Below are positions 45,379 to 56,075 of a DNA stretch of 64,000 nt, piece after piece. The notes beneath the pieces were generated by a model. That model worked only from the letters and a program-made list of their open reading frames with translations, was not told the origin of the DNA and ran no database searches. Within the stretch, counting starts at the first letter, position 1; every line of letters begins with the position of its first letter. The DNA comes from Serratia sarumanii (GTDB taxonomy: Bacteria > Pseudomonadota > Gammaproteobacteria > Enterobacterales > Enterobacteriaceae), in NCBI RefSeq assembly GCF_029962605.1, contig NZ_CP124750.1, forward strand, positions 558,001 to 622,000. The letters run 5' to 3'. The position numbers and the translations under genes were made by a program.

Positions 45379-45521
45379 ACCTGAAAAGTACCGGCGATTG
45401 CCGCAAAAGTCTCTTCTCGAAACCGGCTTTGGCAGCTTCAATTAAGCAACCAAAAGAAAACATTATTTTAACAAATGGCCGGATCCACGGCCTGAAAAAT
45501 GCCGATGACGAGGAAGACCCG

Positions 45522-47084
45522 ATGAAACCAGAAGACTTTCGTGCCGACAGCAAACGCCCGTTTACCGGCGCCGAATACCTGAAAAGTTTGCAGGACAGCC
45601 GCGAAATCTACATTTACGGCGAGCGCGTGAAAGACGTCACCACCCACCCGGCGTTCCGCAACGCGGCGGCGTCTGTCGGCCAGCTGTATGACGCGCTGCA
45701 CGATCCGGCCAGCCAGGATCGCCTGTGCTGGAATACCGACACCGGCAACGGCGGCTATACCCACAAATTTTTCCGCTACGCCCGCAGCCCGGAAGAGATG
45801 CGCCAGCAGCGCGATGCCATCGCCGACTGGTCGCGTCAAAGCTACGGCTGGATGGGGCGCACGCCGGACTACAAGGCGGCCTTCGGCTGCGCGCTGGGCG
45901 CTTATCCGGAGTTCTACGGCCAGTTCGCCGACAACGCGCGCCACTGGTACAAACGCATTCAGGAAACCGGGCTCTATTTCAACCACGCCATCGTCAACCC
46001 GCCGATCGACCGCCACAAGCCGGTCAACGAGGTGAAGGACGTTTACATTCAGGTGGAGAAAGAGACCGACGCCGGCATCGTGGTCAGCGGCGCCAAAGTG
46101 GTGGCCACCAACTCGGCGTTGACCCACTACAACTTCATCGGCTTCGGTTCGGCGCAGGTGATGGGCGATAACCCGGACTTCGCGCTGATGTTCGTGGCGC
46201 CGATGGACGCCGAAGGGGTGAAGCTGATTTCGCGCGCCTCCTACGAACTGGTGGCCGGCGCCACCGGATCGCCGTTCGACTACCCGCTCTCCAGCCGCTT
46301 CGACGAGAACGACGCGATCCTGATTATGGATCATGTGCTGATCCCGTGGGAAAACGTGCTGATCTACCGCGATTTCGACCGCTGCCGGCGCTGGAGCACC
46401 CAGGGCGGTTTCGCTCGGCTGTTCCCGCTGCAGGCCTGCGTGCGCCTGGCGGTGAAGATGGACTTCATCACCGCGCTGCTGCAAAAGAGCCTCTCGTGCA
46501 CCGGCGTGCTGGAGTTCCGCGGCGTGCAGGCCGATCTGGGCGAAGTGGTGGCCTGGCGCAACCTGTTCTGGTCGCTGAGCGACGCGATGTGCGCCGAAGC
46601 CACAAAATGGGAAAACGGCGCCTACCTGCCGGATTCCGCCGCGCTGCAAACCTACCGCGTGATGGCGCCGATGGCCTACACCAAGGTGAAACACATCATC
46701 GAGAAGAACGTCACCAGCGGCCTGATCTACCTGCCGTCCAGCGTGCGCGACATGAACAACCCGGAGATCGACAAGTACCTGGCGCGCTACGTGCGCGGAT
46801 CGGACGGTATGGATCACGTCGAACGCATCAAGATCCTCAAGCTGATGTGGGATGCGATCGGCAGCGAATTCGGCGGCCGTCACGAGCTGTATGAGATCAA
46901 CTACGCCGGCAGCCAGGATGAGATCCGCCTGCAGTGCCTGCGCCACGCGCAGGGATCCGGCAACATGGATCGCATGATGCAGATGGTCGACAAGTGCCTG
47001 GCCGATTACGATCAGCACGGCTGGAAGGTGCCGCACCTGCGGAACAATGACGATATTAATCAGTTGGATAATCTGCTGAAGTAA
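45522..47084 (+). CDS. hpaB: 4-hydroxyphenylacetate 3-monooxygenase, oxygenase subunit
   Basis: 520 residues, the same as E. coli HpaB. It uses reduced FAD from HpaC to hydroxylate 4-hydroxyphenylacetate to 3,4-dihydroxyphenylacetate. MKPEDFRADSKRPFTGAEYLKSLQDSREIYIYGERV, the flavin-site region (NNPEIDKYLARYVRG), and HALTHYNFIGFG-like segment TNSALTHYNFIGFGSAQV are conserved. The start follows GAGGAAG. A long open frame begins earlier (45228) but the upstream part is not coding. Confidence 0.95.
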   Translation: MKPEDFRADSKRPFTGAEYLKSLQDSREIYIYGERVKDVTTHPAFRNAAASVGQLYDALHDPASQDRLCWNTDTGNGGYTHKFFRYARSPEEMRQQRDAIADWSRQSYGWMGRTPDYKAAFGCALGAYPEFYGQFADNARHWYKRIQETGLYFNHAIVNPPIDRHKPVNEVKDVYIQVEKETDAGIVVSGAKVVATNSALTHYNFIGFGSAQVMGDNPDFALMFVAPMDAEGVKLISRASYELVAGATGSPFDYPLSSRFDENDAILIMDHVLIPWENVLIYRDFDRCRRWSTQGGFARLFPLQACVRLAVKMDFITALLQKSLSCTGVLEFRGVQADLGEVVAWRNLFWSLSDAMCAEATKWENGAYLPDSAALQTYRVMAPMAYTKVKHIIEKNVTSGLIYLPSSVRDMNNPEIDKYLARYVRGSDGMDHVERIKILKLMWDAIGSEFGGRHELYEINYAGSQDEIRLQCLRHAQGSGNMDRMMQMVDKCLADYDQHGWKVPHLRNNDDINQLDNLLK

Positions 47085-47100
47085 TTCAGGAGGAGGTTGT

Positions 47101-47616
47101 ATGTCTCAGGAAAATGAACAGCGCCTGCGCTTTCGCGACGCCATGGCCAGCCTGTCGGCGGCGGTGAATATCGTCACCACCGACGGCCCGGCGGGGCGCT
47201 GCGGCATCACCGCCACGGCGGTGTGCTCGGTAACCGATACGCCGCCGACGCTGCTGGTGTGCATCAACCGCAACAGCGCGATGAACCCGGTGTTTCAGGA
47301 AAACCGCAGGCTGTGCGTCAACGTACTCAACCACGAGCAGGAGCTGATGGCGCGCCACTTCGCCGGCATGACCGGCGTCAGCATGGAAGATCGTTTCCGG
47401 CTGAAAGAGTGGCAACTCGGTGCGCTGGGGCAGCCGGTGCTGCGCAATACCCTGGCCAGCCTGGAAGGGGAGATCGAGCAGATCCAGAGCATCGGCACCC
47501 ACCAGATGTACCTGGTGCAGATCAAGCAGATCGCACTGAGCGAAGCCGGCAACGGGTTGATCTACTTCAAGCGCAATTTCCATTCGGTGATCCACCCGAT
47601 GGCGGTGCCGGCCTGA
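47101..47616 (+). CDS. hpaC: 4-hydroxyphenylacetate 3-monooxygenase, flavin reductase
   Basis: 171 residues, HpaC/flavin reductase-like fold with RFRDAMASLSAAVNIVTTDGPAGRCGITATAVCSVTDTPPTLLVCINRNS and a C-terminal FKRNFHSV. It supplies FADH2 to HpaB from NADH. AGGAGG lies eight bases before the start and the gap to hpaB is 16 bases, so both are made from one mRNA. Confidence 0.95.
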   Translation: MSQENEQRLRFRDAMASLSAAVNIVTTDGPAGRCGITATAVCSVTDTPPTLLVCINRNSAMNPVFQENRRLCVNVLNHEQELMARHFAGMTGVSMEDRFRLKEWQLGALGQPVLRNTLASLEGEIEQIQSIGTHQMYLVQIKQIALSEAGNGLIYFKRNFHSVIHPMAVPA

Positions 47617-47622
47617 GGCGTT

Positions 47623-47644
47623 GGGGCGCAGCCCGCTGCGCCCC
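47623..47644. terminator. Hairpin after hpaC
   Basis: GGGGCGCAG / CTGCGCCCC (9 of 9) with loop CCCG between convergent hpaC and ampH. No long T run follows on either strand. Confidence 0.6.
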
Positions 47645-47649
47645 GCATA

Positions 47650-48792
47650 TCAACTCTTGTTGGCCGCCAGATCGCTCACCAGGCGGTTGACCGGATCGCT
47701 CATGTTGGTGAACTTGCTCAGTTCCGAGCGGGTCACCACCACGAACACCCCGACGTTTTTCGCCGGGATCATCGCCATGTAGGTAATGAACCCGCCGCCG
47801 CCGCCGGTCTTCTGAATGATGCCCGGCAGCCCGTCCTTCGGCGCCATATACACCCAGCCCAACCCTAGCGCATCCGCTTGCCCCGGCACGTCCATGCCCT
47901 TCAGCGACACCAGATCGTGACGCTGGAAGTACATGGTTTGCTCGCTGGCGGCGGTGGCTTTGCGCGGGCCGCTGGCGCTGGAGGAGAGGAACTGTTGCAT
48001 CCAGCGCTGCATGTCGCGCGGGGTGGAGTAGACGCCGCCGCTGCCGGCCGCGGCGGTGGTGTCGCGGCAGGCGCTCGGGCCGGCCGCCGCCACCATCAGG
48101 CGCGAGCACTGTTCGGGGCTCGGTGTCAGCGTGGTGTCGACCATGCCGAGCGGCGCGGTGATTTTCTCTTTCAGCAGCGCGTTGTAAGGCTTGCCTGCGG
48201 CGCGCGACAGCGCGTCGGCCAGCAGGTCATACGCCAGGTTGGAGTAGGCGGCGCGTACGCCCGGCGGCACCGTAACGTTGGCATGCGCCAGCCACTGCCA
48301 GCGCTGGGCCTTGGTCGGCCAGGTGAACACCGGCGTCTTCGGCGGCTTCTTGCCCGGCTGCTCGCGCGGCAGCGCGCTGGTGTGCGTCGCCAGGTTCAGC
48401 AGGGTGATCGGCTGCCCGGCGTTGTAAGCCGGCACATAGGCGCCTTTGGGGGCGTACTTGCGCAGCGGGTCAGTCAGTTTGACCTGGCCTGCCGCCGCCA
48501 TTTTCACCATCACTTCGCTGGTCATCAGCTTGGTGATCGAAGCGATGCGGATCAGCGAATCCGGGCGCGGGCGCAGGTTGTTGCCGGGTTTGGTATCGCC
48601 AAAGCTGCGGTTAACCACCTGATTGCCGTCGATCACCACCAGCGCCATGCCGGTGGCGCCGCTGTTGTAGAAAATATGTTCGGCATACTGGTCGACGATT
48701 TGCGAAGCCAGCTGCGGGGGGGCGGCCAGCGCGGCCAGCGGCGCGGCGCACAGGCCCAGCGCCAGCAATAAAGCGGAGACAGAGTTCTTCAA
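47650..48792 (-). CDS. ampH: AmpH, penicillin-binding D-Ala-D-Ala carboxypeptidase/endopeptidase
   Basis: 380 residues with a signal peptide (to about ALAA, residue 24) and the serine beta-lactamase/PBP fold: SITK (active Ser), YSN, and KTGG. The wording GATGMALVVIDGNQVVNRSFGDTKPGNNLRP and KTGGGGGFITYMAMIPAKNVGVFVVVTRS matches E. coli AmpH, not AmpC. AmpH trims peptidoglycan and has weak beta-lactamase activity. It is transcribed alone, convergent with hpaC. Confidence 0.93.
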   Translation of the reverse strand: MKNSVSALLLALGLCAAPLAALAAPPQLASQIVDQYAEHIFYNSGATGMALVVIDGNQVVNRSFGDTKPGNNLRPRPDSLIRIASITKLMTSEVMVKMAAAGQVKLTDPLRKYAPKGAYVPAYNAGQPITLLNLATHTSALPREQPGKKPPKTPVFTWPTKAQRWQWLAHANVTVPPGVRAAYSNLAYDLLADALSRAAGKPYNALLKEKITAPLGMVDTTLTPSPEQCSRLMVAAAGPSACRDTTAAAGSGGVYSTPRDMQRWMQQFLSSSASGPRKATAASEQTMYFQRHDLVSLKGMDVPGQADALGLGWVYMAPKDGLPGIIQKTGGGGGFITYMAMIPAKNVGVFVVVTRSELSKFTNMSDPVNRLVSDLAANKS

Positions 48793-48918
48793 CGGTCGTT
48801 ATCCATTTAACAATGCAGCGGGGAAAGGGCTTATTCGTCGCCCAGTGTAATGCGCTCAGGCCCCGGCTGCATGTAGAAAAAAGAGCGGTGGCGATAAAAT
48901 TTTTTGACCGCTGGCGGC

Positions 48919-49677
48919 CTACTGCGCGCGGGCGAAAATGGCGATCACTTCATCGAGGTGCGCCTTCATCGCCTTGCGGGCGCCGCGCACGTCGCGCGCT
49001 TCGATCGCCGCCAGGATCGCCCGGTGTTCCAGCTCGGAACGGTGCGGCATGTCGTCCGGCGTATAGTGGCGCTGCAGCACGCGAAACATGCTACCGTAAC
49101 GGTGGCCGAGCAGGTGGCCGATAATGAACGCATAGGCCGGGTTGCCGCTGGCCTGGGCGATGCGGATGTGGAACAGCCGATCGCCGGGGTGAGTGGCGGA
49201 GCCGGCGCGGTTATCGCGGCAGTTCTGCTCGTAGGCGGCGCGGATGCCCGCCAGCTCTTCGTCGGTGGCGTGGCGCGCGGCCAGCGCGGCGGTCTCCGGT
49301 TCGATCAACAGGCGGGTTTGCAGCAGTGAAAACGGCGGCAGCTCGGCGTTGAAATCCAGTTCGATATTCAGTTCGTCGTCGATCTCCGCCCACTGGTTGC
49401 GGCCGGCCTGCGCCATCACCGGCTCCTGCGACGGCGCCAGCGGCGTTTGCGAGCGCACGATCACCCCGTTGCCGACCTTGACGTCCACCAGGCCGATCAC
49501 TTCCAGCGCGATCAGCGCTTCGCGCACCGACGCGCGGCTGACCTGCAACTGCTGGGCGAGATCGCGCTCCGAGGGCAGGCGGCTGCCCGGCGGAAATTCG
49601 TTATTTTCGATCAGACGTTTGAGCTGGTCTGCTATCTGTCTGTAAATTCTTGGGTTTTCCAGTCGGGTAATCGGCAT
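48919..49677 (-). CDS. GntR-family (FCD) regulator of the fucose cluster
   Basis: 252 residues. N-terminal winged helix (IYRQIADQLKRLIENNEFPPGSRLPSERDLAQQLQVSRASVREALIALEVIGLVDVKVGNGVIV) and C-terminal FCD ligand domain (LIEPETAALAARHATDEELAGI, HIRIAQASGN, EHRAILAAIEARDVRGARKAMKAHL), the metal-binding His/Asp pattern of sugar-acid-sensing regulators. It lies divergent, 235 bases from the fucose pathway operon, and GGCCTGACC repeats in the gap are its likely operators. Confidence 0.9.
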   Translation of the reverse strand: MPITRLENPRIYRQIADQLKRLIENNEFPPGSRLPSERDLAQQLQVSRASVREALIALEVIGLVDVKVGNGVIVRSQTPLAPSQEPVMAQAGRNQWAEIDDELNIELDFNAELPPFSLLQTRLLIEPETAALAARHATDEELAGIRAAYEQNCRDNRAGSATHPGDRLFHIRIAQASGNPAYAFIIGHLLGHRYGSMFRVLQRHYTPDDMPHRSELEHRAILAAIEARDVRGARKAMKAHLDEVIAIFARAQ

Positions 49678-49851
49678 TTTTGACCTTTGACGATTCGGCG
49701 TTCAGTGATTTGGCGCACAATTATGCGACAAGGCGCTTGAGTAATCGTTATTCAAGTGTAAAAAAATGGTTAATTGAAATGCGGTTTCAAGGCTGTTTTA
49801 TTAACTTCTTCCCCCAACGATAACGCGTAAAGCGTCTTTTGTCATGTTAGA

Positions 49852-49886
49852 GGCCTGACCTTTAACCGCCTTTAGTGGCCTGACCA
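49852..49886. promoter_or_regulatory. Direct repeat and GntR-like operator before the fucose operon
   Basis: GGCCTGACC occurs twice (49852-49860 and 49877-49885), 25 bases apart. The second copy is embedded in TGGCCTGACCA, close to the TGGTnnnACCA pattern bound by FCD-type regulators. The pair lies 27-61 bases before the first gene of the operon, where a repressor would act. Confidence 0.5.
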
Positions 49887-49912
49887 TTAGACCTTTAGGC
49901 CGAGGAGTCAAG

Positions 49913-50653
49913 ATGGATTTAACCGGGAAACGCGTACTGATCACCGCCGCCGGGCAAGGGATCGGTTTTACCACCGCCAGGCTGTTCGCCGCCGCCGGTG
50001 CCGAGGTGATCGCCAGCGACATCAACCTCGAGCGCCTGCAGGGCTGCGCCGGGATCCGAGCACTGACGCTGAACGTCACCGATCCGGCCGCCATCGCGGC
50101 GGCGGCGGAAGCGATCGGCCCGATCGACGTGCTGTTCAACTGCGCCGGCGTGGTGCACAGCGGATCGATCCTCGATTGCAGCGAAGATCAGTGGGCGTTC
50201 GCGCTCGATCTCAACGTTACCGCGATGTTCCGCATGATCCGCGCCTTCCTGCCGGGCATGTTGGCGCGCGGCAAAGGCTCGATCATCAACATGTCCTCGG
50301 TGGCCTCGAGCGTGAAAGGGGTGCCGACCCGCTTCGCTTACAGCGCCAGCAAGGCGGCGGTGATCGGCCTGACGCGCTCGGTGGCGGCGGACTACGTCAC
50401 GCAGGGCATCCGCTGCAACGCCATCTGCCCCGGCACGGTGGAGTCGCCGTCGCTGCGCCAGCGCATTGCCGAGCAGGCGCGCGAGCAGGGGCGCAGCGAG
50501 CAAGAGGTGTATCAGGCGTTCGTCGCCCGTCAGCCGATCGGGCGCATCGGCACCACCGAGGAAATCGCCCAACTGGCGCTGTATCTGGCCTCCGACGCCA
50601 GTTCGTACACCACCGGCACGGTGCAGATCATCGACGGCGGCTGGAGCAACTGA
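49913..50653 (+). CDS. 2-keto-3-deoxy-L-fuconate dehydrogenase (SDR)
   Basis: 246 residues with [26 protein letters not shown], Ser in INMSSVASS, Tyr/Lys in [12 protein letters not shown], and the [18 protein letters not shown] stretch that is shared with KDF dehydrogenases and the related human BDH2. It would oxidise 2-keto-3-deoxy-L-fuconate to 2,4-diketo-3-deoxy-L-fuconate. It is the first gene of a seven-gene operon and starts behind GAGGAG. The exact substrate is taken from the pathway context, chiefly the recognisable fuconate dehydratase. Confidence 0.85.
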   Translation: MDLTGKRVLITAAGQGIGFTTARLFAAAGAEVIASDINLERLQGCAGIRALTLNVTDPAAIAAAAEAIGPIDVLFNCAGVVHSGSILDCSEDQWAFALDLNVTAMFRMIRAFLPGMLARGKGSIINMSSVASSVKGVPTRFAYSASKAAVIGLTRSVAADYVTQGIRCNAICPGTVESPSLRQRIAEQAREQGRSEQEVYQAFVARQPIGRIGTTEEIAQLALYLASDASSYTTGTVQIIDGGWSN

Positions 50654-50678
50654 GCCGCCATTTTTGAGAGAGGAACGC

Positions 50679-51524
50679 ATGAAACTTTTACGTTACGGGC
50701 AACCCGGGCAAGAGCGCCCCGGCATGTTGGATGCGCAGGGCCGCCTGCGCGATCTGTCGCAGCATATCGCCGACGTGGGGGGCGCCGCGTTATTGCCGGC
50801 GTCGCTCGCCAAACTGCGCGCTCTGGACAGCGCCGCGCTGCCGCTGGTCGAAGGGCAGCCGCGCCTCGGCGCCTGCGTCGGCGGCATCGGCAAGTTTATC
50901 TGCATCGGCCTGAACTATGCCGATCACGCGGCGGAAACCGGCGCGGCCATTCCTGAGGAACCGGTGGTATTCAACAAATGGACCAGCGCGGTGGTCGGCC
51001 CCTATGACCAGGTGGAGATCCCGCGCGGCTCGCAGAAAACCGACTGGGAAGTGGAGCTGGGCGTGGTGATCGGCCAGGGCGGGCGCTACATCAGCGAAGC
51101 GGACGCCATGCGCCACGTCGCCGGCTACTGCGTGATCAACGACGTTTCAGAACGCGAATATCAAATTGAACGCGGCGGCACCTGGGACAAGGGCAAAGGC
51201 TGCGACACCTTCGGGCCGATCGGCCCCTGGCTGGTCACCGCCGACGAGATCGCCGATCCGCACAGCCTGAACCTGTGGCTGGAGGTGGACGGCAAGCGCT
51301 ATCAGGACGGCAACACCAGCACCATGATCTTCCGCATTCCGCAGATCGTCAGCTACCTCAGCCGCTTTATGAGCCTGCAGCCGGGCGACGTGATCTCCAC
51401 CGGCACGCCGCCGGGCGTCGGCATGGGGCAGAAACCGCAGCCCATCTACCTGCGGGCGGGCCAGACGATGCGTCTGGGCATCGAAGGGCTGGGCGAACAG
51501 CGCCAGCAAACCGTACAGGCCTAA
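50679..51524 (+). CDS. FAH-family hydrolase, 2,4-diketo-3-deoxy-L-fuconate hydrolase
   Basis: 281 residues, FAH fold: [29 protein letters not shown], the metal ligands in [11 protein letters not shown] and [11 protein letters not shown], and [22 protein letters not shown]. In this pathway the enzyme cleaves the diketo acid to pyruvate and L-lactate. The ATG at 50679 follows AGAGAGGAA; the frame is open further upstream inside the previous gene but is not coding there. The 25-base gap to the dehydrogenase fits cotranscription. Confidence 0.88.
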   Translation: MKLLRYGQPGQERPGMLDAQGRLRDLSQHIADVGGAALLPASLAKLRALDSAALPLVEGQPRLGACVGGIGKFICIGLNYADHAAETGAAIPEEPVVFNKWTSAVVGPYDQVEIPRGSQKTDWEVELGVVIGQGGRYISEADAMRHVAGYCVINDVSEREYQIERGGTWDKGKGCDTFGPIGPWLVTADEIADPHSLNLWLEVDGKRYQDGNTSTMIFRIPQIVSYLSRFMSLQPGDVISTGTPPGVGMGQKPQPIYLRAGQTMRLGIEGLGEQRQQTVQA

Positions 51525-51538
51525 CCGGGAGCGCCGCC

Positions 51539-52816
51539 ATGACCACCATTACCGCACTGCGGGTTGAAGACATTCGTTTCCCCACGTCGCTGGGGCTGGA
51601 CGGATCCGACGCCATGAATCCGGATCCCGACTATTCCGCCGCCTACGTGATCCTGGAGACCGATCGCGCGGATCTCAGCGGCCACGGGCTGACGTTCACC
51701 ATCGGCCGCGGCAACGAGATCTGCTGCGCGGCTATCCGCGCGCTGGAACATCAGATCGTCGGCGAGCGGCTGGAGGATATCGCCGCCGACATGGGCGCCT
51801 TCTGGCGGCGCTTCACCAGCGACAGCCAGCTGCGCTGGATCGGGCCGGACAAGGGCGCCATTCACCTGGCGACCGGTGCGGTGGTCAACGCGGTGTGGGA
51901 TCTGTGGGCCAAATCGGTCGGCAAGCCGGTGTGGCGGCTGGTGGCGGAGATGACGCCGGAGGAGCTGGTGCGCTGCATCGACTTCCGTTACATCACCGAC
52001 TGCATCACGCCGCAGGAAGCGCTGGCGCTGCTGAAACAGCGTGCCGAGGGCAAAGAAGAGCGCCTGGCGCGGCTGCTGCAGGAGGGGTATCCCTGCTACA
52101 CCACCTCCGCCGGCTGGCTGGGTTATCCGGACGACAAGCTGCGTCGCCTGTGCCAGGAAGCGGTCGACGCCGGTTTCTCCTACCTGAAGCTGAAGGTCGG
52201 GCGCGATCTGGAAGATGACATCCGCCGGGTGCGCATCGCCCGCGAGGTGATCGGCCCGGATCGGCGGCTGATGATCGACGCCAACCAGGTGTGGGAGGTG
52301 GACGAAGCCATTCCGTGGGTGAAGCATCTGGCGTTCGCCAAACCCTGGTTTATCGAAGAGCCGACCAGCCCGGATGACGTGGAAGGGCACCGCCGCATCC
52401 GCGAAGGGGTGGCGCCGGTCAAGGTGGCCACCGGCGAGATGTGTCAGAACCGCATCATGTTCAAGCAGTTCATCATGCGCGGCGCGGTCGACGTGGTGCA
52501 GATTGACGCCTGCCGCCTCGGCGGCGTCAACGAAGTGCTGGCGGTGATGTTGATGGCGGCCAAATACCAGCTGCCGGTCTGCCCGCACGCCGGCGGCGTC
52601 GGGCTGTGCGAGTACGTGCAGCACCTGTCGATGATCGACTACCTGTGCATTGCCGGCACCCACGAAGGCCGGGTGATCGAGTATGTCGATCATTTGCATG
52701 AACACTTTGTCGATCCCTGCGTGATCAACGGCGCGGCCTACATGCCGCCGAGCCGTCCCGGCTATTCGATCGAGATGCATCCGTCGTCGATCGCGCAGTA
52801 TCGGTTCCGTGGGTGA
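51539..52816 (+). CDS. fucD: L-fuconate dehydratase (enolase superfamily)
   Basis: 425 residues with the fuconate-dehydratase start (LRVEDIRFPTSLGLDGSDAMNPDPDYSAAYVILETD), the KxK motif in FSYLKLKVGRDLEDD, metal ligands in LMIDANQVW, FIEEPTSPDD and KVATGEMCQNRIMFKQF, and the general-base His in CPHAGGVGLCEYVQHLSM. It removes water from L-fuconate to give 2-keto-3-deoxy-L-fuconate. The likeness to the characterised Xanthomonas enzyme is strong along its whole length, making this the anchor for the whole operon. Confidence 0.93.
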   Translation: MTTITALRVEDIRFPTSLGLDGSDAMNPDPDYSAAYVILETDRADLSGHGLTFTIGRGNEICCAAIRALEHQIVGERLEDIAADMGAFWRRFTSDSQLRWIGPDKGAIHLATGAVVNAVWDLWAKSVGKPVWRLVAEMTPEELVRCIDFRYITDCITPQEALALLKQRAEGKEERLARLLQEGYPCYTTSAGWLGYPDDKLRRLCQEAVDAGFSYLKLKVGRDLEDDIRRVRIAREVIGPDRRLMIDANQVWEVDEAIPWVKHLAFAKPWFIEEPTSPDDVEGHRRIREGVAPVKVATGEMCQNRIMFKQFIMRGAVDVVQIDACRLGGVNEVLAVMLMAAKYQLPVCPHAGGVGLCEYVQHLSMIDYLCIAGTHEGRVIEYVDHLHEHFVDPCVINGAAYMPPSRPGYSIEMHPSSIAQYRFRG

Positions 52817-52830
52817 GGCGGGAGGATCGC

Positions 52831-54804
<1,974 letters not shown>

Positions 54805-54844
54805 CGCCAACATCATCATCGCCAGACGATACGAGGGTATCACC

Positions 54845-56074
54845 ATGCTTGCTGAAAAAAGTGCGGCCTCCGCGCAGCCGGGCGTCGCCGTGACCGCCAA
54901 TCTGCGCTGGGCCTTTATCCTGGTCACCAGCCTGTTCTTCATGTGGGGGCTGTCCTATGGCCTGCTGGACGTATTAAACAAACATTTTCAGGAGACGTTG
55001 CACGTCACCAAGGCGCAGTCGGGGCTATTGCAGGCGGCCTATTTCGGCGCCTATTTCCTGGTGGCGCTGCCCGCCGGGTACTTTATGGACCGCAAGGGCT
55101 ATAAGGCGGGCATTCTGGTCGGGCTTTGCCTGTATGCGCTGGGAGCGCTGCTGTTCGTGCCGGCGGCATCGGCCAACAGCTTCGGCGTGTTCCTGTTCGC
55201 GCTGTTCGTTATCGCCAGCGGCCTGGGCTGCCTGGAAACGGCCGCCAACCCGTACGCCACGGTGCTGGGCGACGCGCAGGGCGCCGAACGGCGGCTCAAC
55301 CTGGCCCAGTCGTTCAACGGCCTCGGGCAGTTTATCGGCCCGCTGATCGGTGGCACGCTGTTCTTCTCCGCCAGTCAGTCCGCCGGCGGCGGCGATCAGA
55401 GCGCGGTGAAGATGACCTATGTGGCGATCGCCGTGCTGGTGCTGCTGATCGCGCTGTTGTTCAGCCGCACCCGGCTGCCGGCGATCCGCGAAGAGGAAAA
55501 ACCGGTGCACGGCGTGATAGCGCAGGGATTATGGCAGCATCCGCATTTCGTCGGCGGGGTGATCACGCAGTTCTTCTACGTGGCGGCGCAGGTGGGCGTG
55601 GGGGCGTTCTTCATCAACTACGCCACCGAGCATTGGCGCGAGGTGTCTAACCAGAGCGCCTCTTACCTGCTGTCGATCGCCATGATCTGCTTTATGGTCG
55701 GGCGCTTCTTCAGCACCTGGCTGATGGGGCGAGTCAAGCCGGCGACGCTGTTGGCGGCCTATGCGCTGATCAACATCGCGCTGTGCGGCGTGGTGATGCT
55801 GAGCGTTGACGGCGTGTCGGTGGTGGCACTGATCGCGGTGTTCTTCTTTATGTCGATCATGTTCCCGACCATTTTCGCCCTGGGGGTGAAAAACCTGGGT
55901 AAACACACCAAGCGCGCCAGCTCCTTTATGATCATGGCGATCGTCGGCGGCGCCATCATGCCGTACTTTATGGGGGCGCTGGCTGACCGTTACAGCACCG
56001 CGCTCTCTTATCTGCTGCCGCTGCTGTGCTTCGCGGTGGTGCTGGTTTACGGCCTGCGGCAGCGCCGCGCCTGA
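54845..56074 (+). CDS. fucP: L-fucose:H+ symporter FucP-like
   Basis: 409 residues, FHS branch of the MFS, about 12 helices. FMWGLSYGLLDVLNKHFQETLHVTKAQSGLLQAAYFGAYFLVALPAGYFMDRKGYK and ETAANPYATVLG are FucP hallmarks, including the Asp and Glu used for proton coupling. It imports L-fucose. It is the last gene of the operon and ends one base before the convergent MFS gene. Confidence 0.9.
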   Translation: MLAEKSAASAQPGVAVTANLRWAFILVTSLFFMWGLSYGLLDVLNKHFQETLHVTKAQSGLLQAAYFGAYFLVALPAGYFMDRKGYKAGILVGLCLYALGALLFVPAASANSFGVFLFALFVIASGLGCLETAANPYATVLGDAQGAERRLNLAQSFNGLGQFIGPLIGGTLFFSASQSAGGGDQSAVKMTYVAIAVLVLLIALLFSRTRLPAIREEEKPVHGVIAQGLWQHPHFVGGVITQFFYVAAQVGVGAFFINYATEHWREVSNQSASYLLSIAMICFMVGRFFSTWLMGRVKPATLLAAYALINIALCGVVMLSVDGVSVVALIAVFFFMSIMFPTIFALGVKNLGKHTKRASSFMIMAIVGGAIMPYFMGALADRYSTALSYLLPLLCFAVVLVYGLRQRRA

Positions 56075-56075
56075 T

